DNA of 64,000 bases from Raineya orbicola (GTDB lineage Bacteria; Bacteroidota; Bacteroidia; Cytophagales; Thermonemataceae), in contig NZ_NKXO01000011.1 in NCBI RefSeq assembly GCF_002843425.1, forward strand, positions 1 to 64,000, given 5' to 3'. Numbering within the stretch: the stretch's first letter is position 1; each line of letters opens with the position of its first letter. Below the pieces are notes generated by a model. It ran no database searches. It was not told where the DNA came from and saw only the letters and a list, made by a program, of their open reading frames with translations. Positions 52,666 to 61,103 of this stretch are shown here, one piece after another. The position numbers were made by a program, and so were the translations under genes.

Positions 52666-53478
52666 CAAAAATATTGTCAGCACGAAAGTTGTCATACTTG
52701 TAACAAGACTAATCACAGGTGAAGCATCACTAATCGCTTCCAAGAAAGTTTTACGAATAGGCTCTACATAAATAATATCATCGGGCTGAAGTTGCAGATT
52801 TACTCTTCTCATTCCTTCCACAGTAGAAAGGTCTATCACAAAAACATTCGGGTTTTTCAAATCGCCACGTATCAGGCGAATATTGGTAGCACGCGTATCG
52901 TTGGGCATACCTCCTGTCTGGGCTAAAATTTCCACAAGTGTAGTGTTTTCATTGAGCAATGGCACTACTTCACCTTTTGCCCCCTTAAAAACAATCACCC
53001 TTTTATTGAGAAATTGCGTTCGGACAAAGCAATTTTTGTATAAAACCGCATATTTTACAGAAAGTAAGCTATCGGCTTGGCGAGCCGTAAGTCCTTCCAA
53101 AGGCACTGCTCCCACCACAGGCAGATATACGCTTCCATCTACTTGTACGGTATAGGCTGTAAAATTTACAGGATTATTGAGGGTTTGCTGTTGCTGCTGT
53201 TGGTTTAGTAAATTAGGGTTGCCAATGCCCGTACTGGGGTCGGGCGGATTTACACCTTCCAAAGCTCCAATATACTGAATAAGTTGCCCTTGGTTGCTAT
53301 AAAGGCGAAAAACCAATCTATCAAAAGGTTTAATGCGGTAATTATCTTCGGCATTCATTTTGGCGAGTAGTACTTTATCGTAAATAAGGTCGCCATTTGC
53401 CTTGAACATAATATTTTGATTATAAAGCCGACAAGACGTTAGGATAACTGCCAAAAGTAGTAACGGAAAAACTCTCAT
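52654..53478 (-). CDS. Polysaccharide export lipoprotein (Wza-like, SLBB)
   Basis: The 274-residue lipoprotein (signal ending ILTSC, Cys16) has the poly-export domain (about 40-150, NYRIKPFDRLVFRLYSNQ and YTVQVDGSVYLPVVGAV) and an SLBB-type domain (about 165-245, LNENTTLVEILAQTGGMPNDTRATNI). The C-terminal hydrophobic segment SLVTSMTTFVLTIFLLS would pass the outer membrane, as in Wza-type channels. No capsule or EPS genes adjoin it, which is unusual for this family; the rest of the pathway must be elsewhere. Confidence 0.92.
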   Translation of the reverse strand: MRVFPLLLLAVILTSCRLYNQNIMFKANGDLIYDKVLLAKMNAEDNYRIKPFDRLVFRLYSNQGQLIQYIGALEGVNPPDPSTGIGNPNLLNQQQQQQTLNNPVNFTAYTVQVDGSVYLPVVGAVPLEGLTARQADSLLSVKYAVLYKNCFVRTQFLNKRVIVFKGAKGEVVPLLNENTTLVEILAQTGGMPNDTRATNIRLIRGDLKNPNVFVIDLSTVEGMRRVNLQLQPDDIIYVEPIRKTFLEAISDASPVISLVTSMTTFVLTIFLLSR

Positions 53479-53486
53479 AACTTCAT

Positions 53487-53523
53487 AAAAAAGCCAACAA
53501 ACTCATTTTCAGAATTTGTTGGC
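53487..53523 (-). terminator. Terminator after DUF937 gene
   Basis: On the minus strand a 9-base-pair perfect stem GCCAACAAA/TTTGTTGGC (53493-53501 and 53515-53523) with a 13-base loop is followed by six T (53487-53492). It lies just before the polysaccharide-export gene. Confidence 0.85.
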
Positions 53524-53549
53524 AATTTAAGAATTTAAGTGAAAAGATT

Positions 53550-54152
53550 TTACTTTTTCTCGTTTTTATTGCTGAAAAAACTGCTCATAAATTTGGAGCC
53601 AATATCCATAACATCATCTAATACACTGCCGTCCCTATCTAAAAATTTTTGGATAAAGCTCATTTCTTGCTGGGGAACTTGTTGTGTTGTGGTATTTACG
53701 ATATTAATTACTCCTTTTACATCTAAGCCTTGTTGTTTTTTCTGCTGTCCCAAGAATTCCAACACTATGGGAGCAACGGCGGCAAGAATATTGCCTACGG
53801 TTTCCATACCTACGCCCGCACTTTTACTGATTTGATTTTGGGCATTTTGTTGAGTATTACCTAACACGTGTCCCAAAATTTTCATTCCGTCTTGGATAAT
53901 ATTTTGAGAATTGCTGGTCAGTGCAGAAGTAATATTATTCAGAAGGTTTCCATCGTGTTTTTCAAGAGCTTTATCCAAAGATTTTGCCCCTTCTTCTTGC
54001 TGAACGTTTTTGTTCAAACCGCCAAGAATCATAGGTAAGCCCATTGCAACTACCTTTTGCACAGCCTCTTCATTTACACCAAATTGTTGAGCCATATTTT
54101 TGAGCGTATCGCCCTGCAACAGCCCTGTTAAGCTTTGAAATAGATTTTCCAT
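53550..54152 (-). CDS. DUF937 domain protein
   Basis: A 200-residue protein with DUF937 features: MENLFQSLTGLLQGDTLKNMAQQFGVNEEAVQKVVAMGLPMILGGL (in part), then Gln/Asn-rich helices and HVLGNTQQNAQNQISKSAGVGMETVGNILAAVAPIVLEFLG. No signal or membrane helix. Related proteins are abundant in Bacteroidota, with no known activity. The ATG at 54152 is used; the longer frame starts with GTG. Divergent from ileS. Confidence 0.85.
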   Translation of the reverse strand: MENLFQSLTGLLQGDTLKNMAQQFGVNEEAVQKVVAMGLPMILGGLNKNVQQEEGAKSLDKALEKHDGNLLNNITSALTSNSQNIIQDGMKILGHVLGNTQQNAQNQISKSAGVGMETVGNILAAVAPIVLEFLGQQKKQQGLDVKGVINIVNTTTQQVPQQEMSFIQKFLDRDGSVLDDVMDIGSKFMSSFFSNKNEKK

Positions 54153-54272
54153 TAGATTTCTTGATTTTCTTTGCCAAACTTCCACAAAATAGAAATTTTA
54201 AATGAAAAAACCAAAACATATCAAAAAAATTGAAAGTGCGAGAGGATTTCTTGGAGAGAAACAAAATTGCAA

Positions 54273-54303
54273 TTTGCAGATTTACAATTTTTTCCTAACT
54301 TTG
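54273..54303 (+). promoter_or_regulatory. ileS promoter
   Basis: TTTG (54273-54276), a 19-base spacer and TAACTTTG (54296-54303) match the Bacteroidota consensus well, 38 bases upstream of the ATG at 54342. No T-box is expected or seen. Confidence 0.7.
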
Positions 54304-54341
54304 CCCTCCCAATCAGCTCTGAAAGTTAAATTGAATAGGTT

Positions 54342-57300
54342 ATGTTGTATCCCGAACACAAAAATTTACATTACGCCGAAGTAGCCCAAGAGGTACTTAA
54401 ATTTTGGAAAGAAAATAAAATTTTTGAAAAATCCATTTCTCAACGAGAAAAAGCTACCGAATTTGTTTTCTATGAAGGTCCTCCTTCGGCAAATGGCACG
54501 CCCGGTATTCATCACGTAATGGCTCGCACCATTAAAGATATTTTTTGCCGCTATAAAACCCTCAAAGGTTTTCGTGTAGAACGCAAAGGTGGTTGGGATA
54601 CGCACGGCTTGCCCGTAGAATTACAAGTAGAAAAATCTTTAGGCATTACCAAAGAAGACATTGGTATAAAGATTTCCATTGAAGAGTACAACCAAAAGTG
54701 CCGTGAAACCGTAATGATGTACACTGACCAATGGAATGACCTTACCGAAAAAATGGGCTATTGGGTAGATTTAGAAAATCCTTACATTACTTATGAAAAT
54801 AATTACATTGAAACACTTTGGTATTTACTCAAAAAACTTTACGAAAAAGGCTTGCTTTACAAAGGCTACACGGTTCAGCCTTATTCGCCTGCGGCAGGTA
54901 CGGGTTTAAGTTCTCACGAACTCAACTACCCTGGCACTTACCAAGATGTCTCTGATACATCTATCGTTGCTCAATTCAAAGTTATTCTGAATGAAAAATC
55001 TGCATTCTTATTTGAAGACGAAAATGAAGATGTAAGAATTTTAGCTTGGACAACCACCCCTTGGACACTCCCTTCCAATTGTGCTTTGGCTGTGGGCGAA
55101 GAAATTACCTATGTCAAAATTAAAACCTTTAACCCTTACACGCACAAACCCATTTCAGTGATTTTAGCCAAAGATTTATTGCCTAAATATTTTTCTGATA
55201 AAGCCAAAGAACTCAAACTTTCCGACTACAAAGCAGGTGATAAACTCATTCCTTTTGAAATTGCGAAAGAATTTCAGGGCAAACACCTTCTGGAAATTCG
55301 CTACGAGCAACTTATGCCTTATGTAAGCAATGAAGAATTACAGAAAAATGCTTTCCGTGTTATTGCAGGCGATTTCGTTACTACCGAAGATGGTACAGGC
55401 GTAGTGCATACGGCTTCGGTATTTGGTGCTGATGACTTCCGTGTTTGTAAAGCCAATGGCGTGCCTTCGGTGTTGGTGCTTGATGAAAACGGCAAACCTT
55501 CGCCCCTTGTGGATAAAAAAGGAAAATTTGTAAAAGAGGTAGGCAAACATTTAGCCGAAGGTATCAAAAAGTATAATATCAAAACGCATAAAGAGTTCGG
55601 AGAAAATGATTTTTACGTAAAAAATTATCTTTCCGAAGATGAAAAGCAAGAAAATTACAAATCCACTGATGTAATTATTTCAATCATTCTTAAAGAAGAA
55701 AATAAAGCCTTCAAAGTAGAAAAGTATTTGCACAGCTATCCGCACTGCTGGCGTACAGGCAAGCCTGTTTTGTACTATCCTTTGGATAGCTGGTTTATCC
55801 GTACTACGGCTCTCAAAGAGCGAATGGTGGAACTTAATAAAACTATTAACTGGAAGCCCGAAAGTACAGGAACAGGACGTTTTGGCAGTTGGTTGGAAAA
55901 CTTAGTGGACTGGAACTTATCACGCTCACGCTACTGGGGAACGCCGCTACCCATTTGGCGAACCGAAGACGGCAGTGAAGAAAAATGTATTGGCTCGCTT
56001 GCTGAATTAAAAGCAGAAATAGAAAAAGCCAATCAAATTTTAGGCTTGCAACAACCCACAGAACTACCTGATTTACACCGCCCTTATGTAGATAGAATTA
56101 TTTTAGTTTCGGAAAAAGGCGATAAAATGTATCGTGAGCCAGATTTGATTGATGTTTGGTTTGATAGCGGTGCTATGCCTTATGCTCAGTGGCATTATCC
56201 TTTTTCTTCTCTCTCTTTGGGAGAAGGGCAAGGGGTGAAGCAATTCCCCGCCGATTTTATTTCCGAAGGCGTTGACCAAACTCGTGGCTGGTTTTTTACC
56301 CTTCACGCTCTTGCCGTGATGCTTTTTGATAGCGTTGCTTTCAAAAATGTAGTTTCCACAGGTTTGGTTTTGGATAAGAATGGCGAAAAAATGTCCAAAT
56401 CCAAGGGGAATGTTATCAATCCTTTTGAAACCCTTGAAAAATACGGTGCCGATACAGTGCGTTGGTATATGGTGGAAAATGCCAACCCTTGGGATAACTT
56501 AAAATTTGATTTAGATGGTGTCATTGAAGTAAGAAACAAGTTTTTCGGTACTTTACACAATACTTACAATTTCTTTGCTCTTTATGCCAATCTGGATAAA
56601 TTTATTCCTAAAAAACAAAATTTTGAACTCCCTCAAAATGCCTCTGAACTTGATAAATGGATTATTTCCAAACTTCAAACCACTATTTTAGAAGTAGAAA
56701 AGGCTTACGAAGACTATGAGCCTACAAAAGCCGCTCGTGCTATCAGCGATTTTGTTACAGAACACCTTTCTAATTGGTATGTACGACTTTCTCGGAAGCG
56801 TTTTTGGGTAGGTGAAATGACTGCCGACAAGCAAGCCGCCTACGAAACACTTTTTGAGTGTTTGAAAGTAGTTTCGCAAATGATGTCGCCCATTGCTCCT
56901 TTTTACGCCGATTTCTTGTATAGAAATCTGACAAGTCCTTTGCACTTGGGCAATGAGGTTTCTGTGCATCTAACAAACTGGCAAAAAGCGAATGAAAATC
57001 TCATAGATAAAGATTTAGAGCAAAAAATGGAATTGGCTCAGCACATCTGTTCGCTCACACACGCTTTGCGTAAAAAAGAAAAAATCAAGGTGCGTCAGCC
57101 TTTGAGCCGTATCCTTATTCCTGTGCTAAATCCAAAGCTCAAAGAGCAAATCAATGAGGTAACCGAACTTATCAAGACCGAAGTTAATATTAAGACTATT
57201 GAATTTGTTGATGACACTTCGGGGGTGCTTGTGAAGAAAATCAAACCGAATTTCAAGCGTTTGGGCGAAATTTACAAGGCTAAAATGAAGGAAGTTGCGA

Positions 57301-57758
57301 GCATTATTCAAAATTTTAGCCAAGCCGATATAAACCGCTTGGAGCGTGAAGGACTTTACGAAGCTCAAATTTCTGATGGCTTTATTACGCTCACAATGGA
57401 AGATGTAATCATTGAAGCAAGCGAAATAGCGGGCTGGTCGGTACTCAGTGAAAAGGGGCTTACGATAGCTCTGGACATTACGGTTACAGAAGAATTGCGT
57501 TACGAAGGCATTGCTCGCGAAATGGTCAATCGTTTGCAAAATCTACGAAAGGAAAAAAATTTAGAAGTAGCTGATAAAATTCAAGTACTTATTGAACGCA
57601 GTACCGCTGAAATTGATACAGCCCTTGAAAAACACAAAGACTATATCGCAGGCGAAGTACAAGCTGTTGCTTTCGGTTTAGCCTCCACTCTCAATGGCAG
57701 TGCTGATGAAGTAGAAATTGATGAATTAAAAGTAAAAGTAGTAGTAAGTAAAGCATAA
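54342..57758 (+). CDS. ileS: Isoleucyl-tRNA synthetase, type 2 (IleS2), GXHH form
   Basis: The 1138-residue enzyme charges tRNA-Ile. The N-terminal catalytic core has FYEGPPSANGTPGIHHVMAR, where the class I signature HxGH reads GIHH (residues about 55-58). GWDTHGLPVE and the KMSKS loop GEKMSKSKGN near 681 follow. The CP1 editing domain (about 200-420) has TTPWTLPSN and the hydrolytic-site GDFVTTEDGTGVVHTASVFGADDF. The anticodon-binding domain has RFWVGEM. Length and the GWDTHGLPVE signature place it with IleS2 (eukaryote-like) rather than IleS1. GXHH IleS2 variants have been reported as strongly mupirocin-resistant. Own promoter upstream. Confidence 0.96.
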   Translation: MLYPEHKNLHYAEVAQEVLKFWKENKIFEKSISQREKATEFVFYEGPPSANGTPGIHHVMARTIKDIFCRYKTLKGFRVERKGGWDTHGLPVELQVEKSLGITKEDIGIKISIEEYNQKCRETVMMYTDQWNDLTEKMGYWVDLENPYITYENNYIETLWYLLKKLYEKGLLYKGYTVQPYSPAAGTGLSSHELNYPGTYQDVSDTSIVAQFKVILNEKSAFLFEDENEDVRILAWTTTPWTLPSNCALAVGEEITYVKIKTFNPYTHKPISVILAKDLLPKYFSDKAKELKLSDYKAGDKLIPFEIAKEFQGKHLLEIRYEQLMPYVSNEELQKNAFRVIAGDFVTTEDGTGVVHTASVFGADDFRVCKANGVPSVLVLDENGKPSPLVDKKGKFVKEVGKHLAEGIKKYNIKTHKEFGENDFYVKNYLSEDEKQENYKSTDVIISIILKEENKAFKVEKYLHSYPHCWRTGKPVLYYPLDSWFIRTTALKERMVELNKTINWKPESTGTGRFGSWLENLVDWNLSRSRYWGTPLPIWRTEDGSEEKCIGSLAELKAEIEKANQILGLQQPTELPDLHRPYVDRIILVSEKGDKMYREPDLIDVWFDSGAMPYAQWHYPFSSLSLGEGQGVKQFPADFISEGVDQTRGWFFTLHALAVMLFDSVAFKNVVSTGLVLDKNGEKMSKSKGNVINPFETLEKYGADTVRWYMVENANPWDNLKFDLDGVIEVRNKFFGTLHNTYNFFALYANLDKFIPKKQNFELPQNASELDKWIISKLQTTILEVEKAYEDYEPTKAARAISDFVTEHLSNWYVRLSRKRFWVGEMTADKQAAYETLFECLKVVSQMMSPIAPFYADFLYRNLTSPLHLGNEVSVHLTNWQKANENLIDKDLEQKMELAQHICSLTHALRKKEKIKVRQPLSRILIPVLNPKLKEQINEVTELIKTEVNIKTIEFVDDTSGVLVKKIKPNFKRLGEIYKAKMKEVASIIQNFSQADINRLEREGLYEAQISDGFITLTMEDVIIEASEIAGWSVLSEKGLTIALDITVTEELRYEGIAREMVNRLQNLRKEKNLEVADKIQVLIERSTAEIDTALEKHKDYIAGEVQAVAFGLASTLNGSADEVEIDELKVKVVVSKA

Positions 57759-57879
57759 TTGTTTGTAAAACATTGAAAATCAATATATTTTTGAAAAATT
57801 TACAAGCAAATAAATAGGTTTTTTTGGTGGTTTCAAATGTTTTGCATAAAATAGCAAGTCAAACTTTTGCATAAAATTT

Positions 57880-58467
57880 ATGAAATGTACGCTTATACTG
57901 GATAAAAGTGGCTCAATGACCATACGCGACCAAAAAAATGGACGTTCTCGCTGGGAGGCTTGCAAGGAAGCTATCACAGCTCTTGCCTACAAAGCCGAAC
58001 AAAAAGACCCCGAAGGAATGACTTTGTATATGTTTGCGGGGCGTTTCAAAAAATATGAAAAAGTAACCGCTGCCAAAGTTACAGAAATCTATGAAGAAAA
58101 TGAACCCGGAGGTGGTACAGAATTAGGCGAGGTATTGGAAGATTTATTCAAGCAAATATCTGAACGAAAAGCCAAAGGCAGTACCGAACCTGAATTGGTA
58201 TTAGTTGTTACTGATGGCGAGCCTGATAATCGTGAAACGGTTGCTCAAGCAATAGCCAAAATGTCGCACAAAATTAAGGATAGGAGCGAACTGGCTATCT
58301 CTTTTATTCAAGTAGGTACTGACCCTGCCGCTACTGATTTTCTTAAAACTCTCGACGACGACCTCACCAAAGCAGGTGCGGCTCTGGATATTGTAGATAC
58401 CGTTACTTTGGAAGAAATGGAAGAGTATTCTCTCTCGCAAATCTTTGAAAAAGCCTTTGCTGATTAA
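57880..58467 (+). CDS. Von Willebrand factor A domain protein
   Basis: The 195-residue protein is a single VWA domain with a complete metal-ion-dependent adhesion site: DKSGSM near the N-terminus, the Thr in GGGTELGE (about residue 85) and the Asp in VVTDGEPDN (about 110). No signal peptide is seen, so it is expected in the cytosol, where single-domain VWA proteins often join AAA+ ATPases or TerY-type systems; no such partner lies nearby. It is 121 bases downstream of ileS and convergent with the REC-Crp gene. Confidence 0.87.
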   Translation: MKCTLILDKSGSMTIRDQKNGRSRWEACKEAITALAYKAEQKDPEGMTLYMFAGRFKKYEKVTAAKVTEIYEENEPGGGTELGEVLEDLFKQISERKAKGSTEPELVLVVTDGEPDNRETVAQAIAKMSHKIKDRSELAISFIQVGTDPAATDFLKTLDDDLTKAGAALDIVDTVTLEEMEEYSLSQIFEKAFAD

Positions 58468-58483
58468 AGCAAGCATTTTAGTA

Positions 58484-58513
58484 AAGCGACAGCATTGTAT
58501 GATGTTGTCGCTT
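58484..58513. repeat. Palindrome of the AAGCGAC family
   Basis: Arms AAGCGACAGCAT (58484-58495) and ATGTTGTCGCTT (58502-58513) pair over 12 bases with one G-T pair and a 6-base loop. It lies between convergent genes and has no T-tract directly after either arm. Confidence 0.75.
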
Positions 58514-58520
58514 ACGTGAG

Positions 58521-59570
58521 CTAATATTTGAGATTGGCTAATTTCTGTGGGTTTTTCAAAATAATTTTTCCTTCCTGAATTTCAATCAAGCCTTCTTGCT
58601 TGAAATCGCTCAATGTACGAATAAGTGATTCGGTTGCTGTACCTACTACCGAAGCCAAATTATCACGAGAAATGTACATTCCCGCCTGATTTTTGTATTT
58701 TTCGTTAAGCATTACCAAAGTTTCGGCAATACGCTTGCGTAAAGAATTGTACGCCATTGAGGTTAGGAATTTTTCTTTCTCGGCTACTGCCCCTGCAAGC
58801 ATACGTATAAACTTTTGTGCAACACTTTGTTTTTTATGCAAAATGGTCAGAAATTCATTTTTAGGAATAGCTACTAAATCACTCTCCTCCAATGTTTCGG
58901 CGGTATCAGTGTGCAGTGTATCTTCTAATACAGGAATATAGCCAAAAAATTCTCCTTCGCCAAAAATAGCCGTAATAAACTCTTTTCCATCAGCAGTGGT
59001 TTGGTAAGTCTTTATTTTACCTTTCTGCACATAGTACAATTTGTTTGCCTCATTGCCTTCGGCATAAATAATTTGCTTTTTCTTAAAATGAAAAATTTTT
59101 CTATCCGAAACAAGCGATTGCAATTCGGCATCAGCTTTGGCTTCGTTCCAGAAAGCCTCAAACTCAGCTTCGGTAGTAGTATTTTTTTTCAGATTTTCAT
59201 TACGCTTCAAGCGGCTTTCTACTGCTCCCAAAAGCTCTGCTTCCGAAAAGGGCTTGGTCAGATAATCATCTGCTCCCATTTCCATACCTTTGCGAATATC
59301 AGAGCGTTCTGTTTTGGCGGTAAGAAATATAAATGGAATAGGAGAAAGTTCGGAGTTGTGCATAAAAATTTGCAAAACGCCATACCCGTCCATTACGGGC
59401 ATCATAATATCGCAAATTACCAAATCGGGCTTTTCGGCAAGAGCTTTCTCAACTCCTACTTTTCCATTTTCAGCAGTTTGCACCCGATAGCCCGCTAATT
59501 CTAACATTTCTGCAGTATTTTCACGAATTTCTTCGTTATCTTCTATCAAAAGAATGGTTTTAGTAGCCAT
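58521..59570 (-). CDS. Response regulator with receiver, cyclic-nucleotide-like and Crp-type HTH domains
   Basis: A 349-residue fusion of a receiver domain (about 1-125: ILLIEDNEEIRE, phospho-Asp in LVICDIMMPVMDG, LTAKTERSD, KPFSE) to a Crp/Fnr-type regulator. A cNMP-binding fold spans about 150-270 (KKQIIYAEGNEANKLYYVQKGKI, FGEGEFFGYIPVLED). A winged HTH spans about 285-345 (YISRDNLASVVGTATESLIRTLSDFKQEGLIE). Phosphorylation of the receiver may alter DNA binding. No histidine kinase is adjacent. Fusions of this layout are known in Bacteroidota, but the signal is unknown. Confidence 0.92.
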   Translation of the reverse strand: MATKTILLIEDNEEIRENTAEMLELAGYRVQTAENGKVGVEKALAEKPDLVICDIMMPVMDGYGVLQIFMHNSELSPIPFIFLTAKTERSDIRKGMEMGADDYLTKPFSEAELLGAVESRLKRNENLKKNTTTEAEFEAFWNEAKADAELQSLVSDRKIFHFKKKQIIYAEGNEANKLYYVQKGKIKTYQTTADGKEFITAIFGEGEFFGYIPVLEDTLHTDTAETLEESDLVAIPKNEFLTILHKKQSVAQKFIRMLAGAVAEKEKFLTSMAYNSLRKRIAETLVMLNEKYKNQAGMYISRDNLASVVGTATESLIRTLSDFKQEGLIEIQEGKIILKNPQKLANLKY

Positions 59571-59679
59571 AGCGAAAGGGTTGGTGTAAAACTATGCAAT
59601 GATAAAAAAAATCACTGAAAAAGGCAAAATTAAAGTTAAAGAGAATATTTTATTTCCTTTTCTTGTTTCCTGCCTCTTG

Positions 59680-61092
59680 TCAGTATCGCCTTATTAGTTG
59701 CAAAACATTTTCCACGTGGTAAGTATGCGGAAACATATCCACAGGTTGTACAGCAGTGATTTCGTATTTTTCAGCGAGTATTGCCACATCACGAGCTTGA
59801 GTGGCAGGATTGCAACTTACATAAACAATTTTTGTTGGAGCAAGTTTCAAGATAGTTCTTACTACATTTTCGTGCATACCTGCACGGGGCGGGTCGGTGA
59901 TAATTACATCAGGTTTGCCGTGCTTTTGTACAAAATTTTCGTTGAGCAAGTCTTTTATATCTCCTGCAAAAAATTCAGTATTGCTTATTTTGTTAATATC
60001 TGAATTTATTTTGGCATCTTCAATGGCTTCGGGTACATACTCAATGCCTACTACCTTTTTTGCTTTGTTTGCTATGAAATTGGCAATTGTGCCTGTGCCT
60101 GTGTAAAGGTCATAAACCACTTCATTGCCTTGCAGTTCGGCGAAATCTCTTGCTACACAATACAAACGATAGGCTTGCTCTGAATTCGTTTGATAGAATG
60201 ATTTTGGACTAATACGAAATTGTAAATCCTCCATTGTAGCCGTAATATAAGGCTTTCCTGCAAAAAATTGAATTTCTAAATCGTGGTAGCTGTCATTCTT
60301 TTTCTGATTGATAGCATATTGCAAAGAAGTAATTTGTGGAAAAGAGTTCTGCAAAAACTGCATTGTTTGCTCAATAGCAGGCTGATTGTTTTCTGCAAAA
60401 ATCACAAGTACCAACCATTCGCCAGTATTAGTGTTGCGAATTACCAAGTTTCGCAAGAAACCTCTGTGATTTTTCAGGTCGTAGAAGCTAAAATTTTGCT
60501 TTCGGGCAAAATCTTTCAAACGATTGCGAATTTGGTTAGATAGTTCCTCTTGCAAATAGCACGTTTCAATGTCAATGATTTTATCAAAGCGTTCGGGAAT
60601 ATGAAAACCCAAAGCATTCTTTTCAAAAACTTGCCCTGTGGCAATTTCTTCAGCCGAAAGCCAACGATTGTTGGAAAAAGTAAATTCTAATTTGTTCCGA
60701 TAAAATTGCGTTTTTTGCGAAGCTATGATAGGTTTTACTTCGGGAAAAGCTACCTTTGCAATGCGTTCAAGAGCATCTACGACTTCTTGTTGTTTTTGTT
60801 CTAATTGTTTTTCATATTGCAGATGTTGCCATTTGCACCCCCCACAAACACCATAATGCCTGCAAAAAGGCTCTTGCCGAAAGGGCGAAGCCTCGTGAAT
60901 ACGAACAGCACGGGCAAGCCAATAATTTGATTTTTTCTTGAAAACTTCAAGGTCGGCGATGTCTTGCGGAGCAACATTTCCTTCAACTAAAATCACCCTA
61001 TCCTGATAATGAGCTAAACAACGACCTTCGGCAATAGGTTTTTCTATGAAAACTTTTTCAAGCAGTATTTTTTCTTGTTTCTTCTTTCGCAT
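59680..61092 (-). CDS. rlmD: 23S rRNA (uracil-5-)-methyltransferase RlmD (RumA-type)
   Basis: A 470-residue SAM-dependent methyltransferase that makes 5-methyluridine in 23S rRNA. It has an N-terminal TRAM domain, the iron-sulfur Cys cluster CRHYGVCGGCKWQH (about residue 75) and a methyltransferase domain with YDLYTGTGTIANFIA. The catalytic elements are DPPRAGMHENVV and YVSCNPATQARD with the nucleophilic Cys. The ATG at 61092 is used; the frame is longer but starts with TTG. It starts 11 bases after the pyrC stop, so the two are probably cotranscribed. The close relative RlmC or TrmA is less likely on length. Confidence 0.9.
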   Translation of the reverse strand: MRKKKQEKILLEKVFIEKPIAEGRCLAHYQDRVILVEGNVAPQDIADLEVFKKKSNYWLARAVRIHEASPFRQEPFCRHYGVCGGCKWQHLQYEKQLEQKQQEVVDALERIAKVAFPEVKPIIASQKTQFYRNKLEFTFSNNRWLSAEEIATGQVFEKNALGFHIPERFDKIIDIETCYLQEELSNQIRNRLKDFARKQNFSFYDLKNHRGFLRNLVIRNTNTGEWLVLVIFAENNQPAIEQTMQFLQNSFPQITSLQYAINQKKNDSYHDLEIQFFAGKPYITATMEDLQFRISPKSFYQTNSEQAYRLYCVARDFAELQGNEVVYDLYTGTGTIANFIANKAKKVVGIEYVPEAIEDAKINSDINKISNTEFFAGDIKDLLNENFVQKHGKPDVIITDPPRAGMHENVVRTILKLAPTKIVYVSCNPATQARDVAILAEKYEITAVQPVDMFPHTYHVENVLQLIRRY

Positions 61093-61103
61093 AAATATTC
61101 TGC

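Noticed and set aside
52654-53478. Capsule or exopolysaccharide locus around the Wza-like gene
   Set aside because: Neighbouring genes are ruvX and DUF937; no glycosyltransferase, flippase or tyrosine kinase gene is close.
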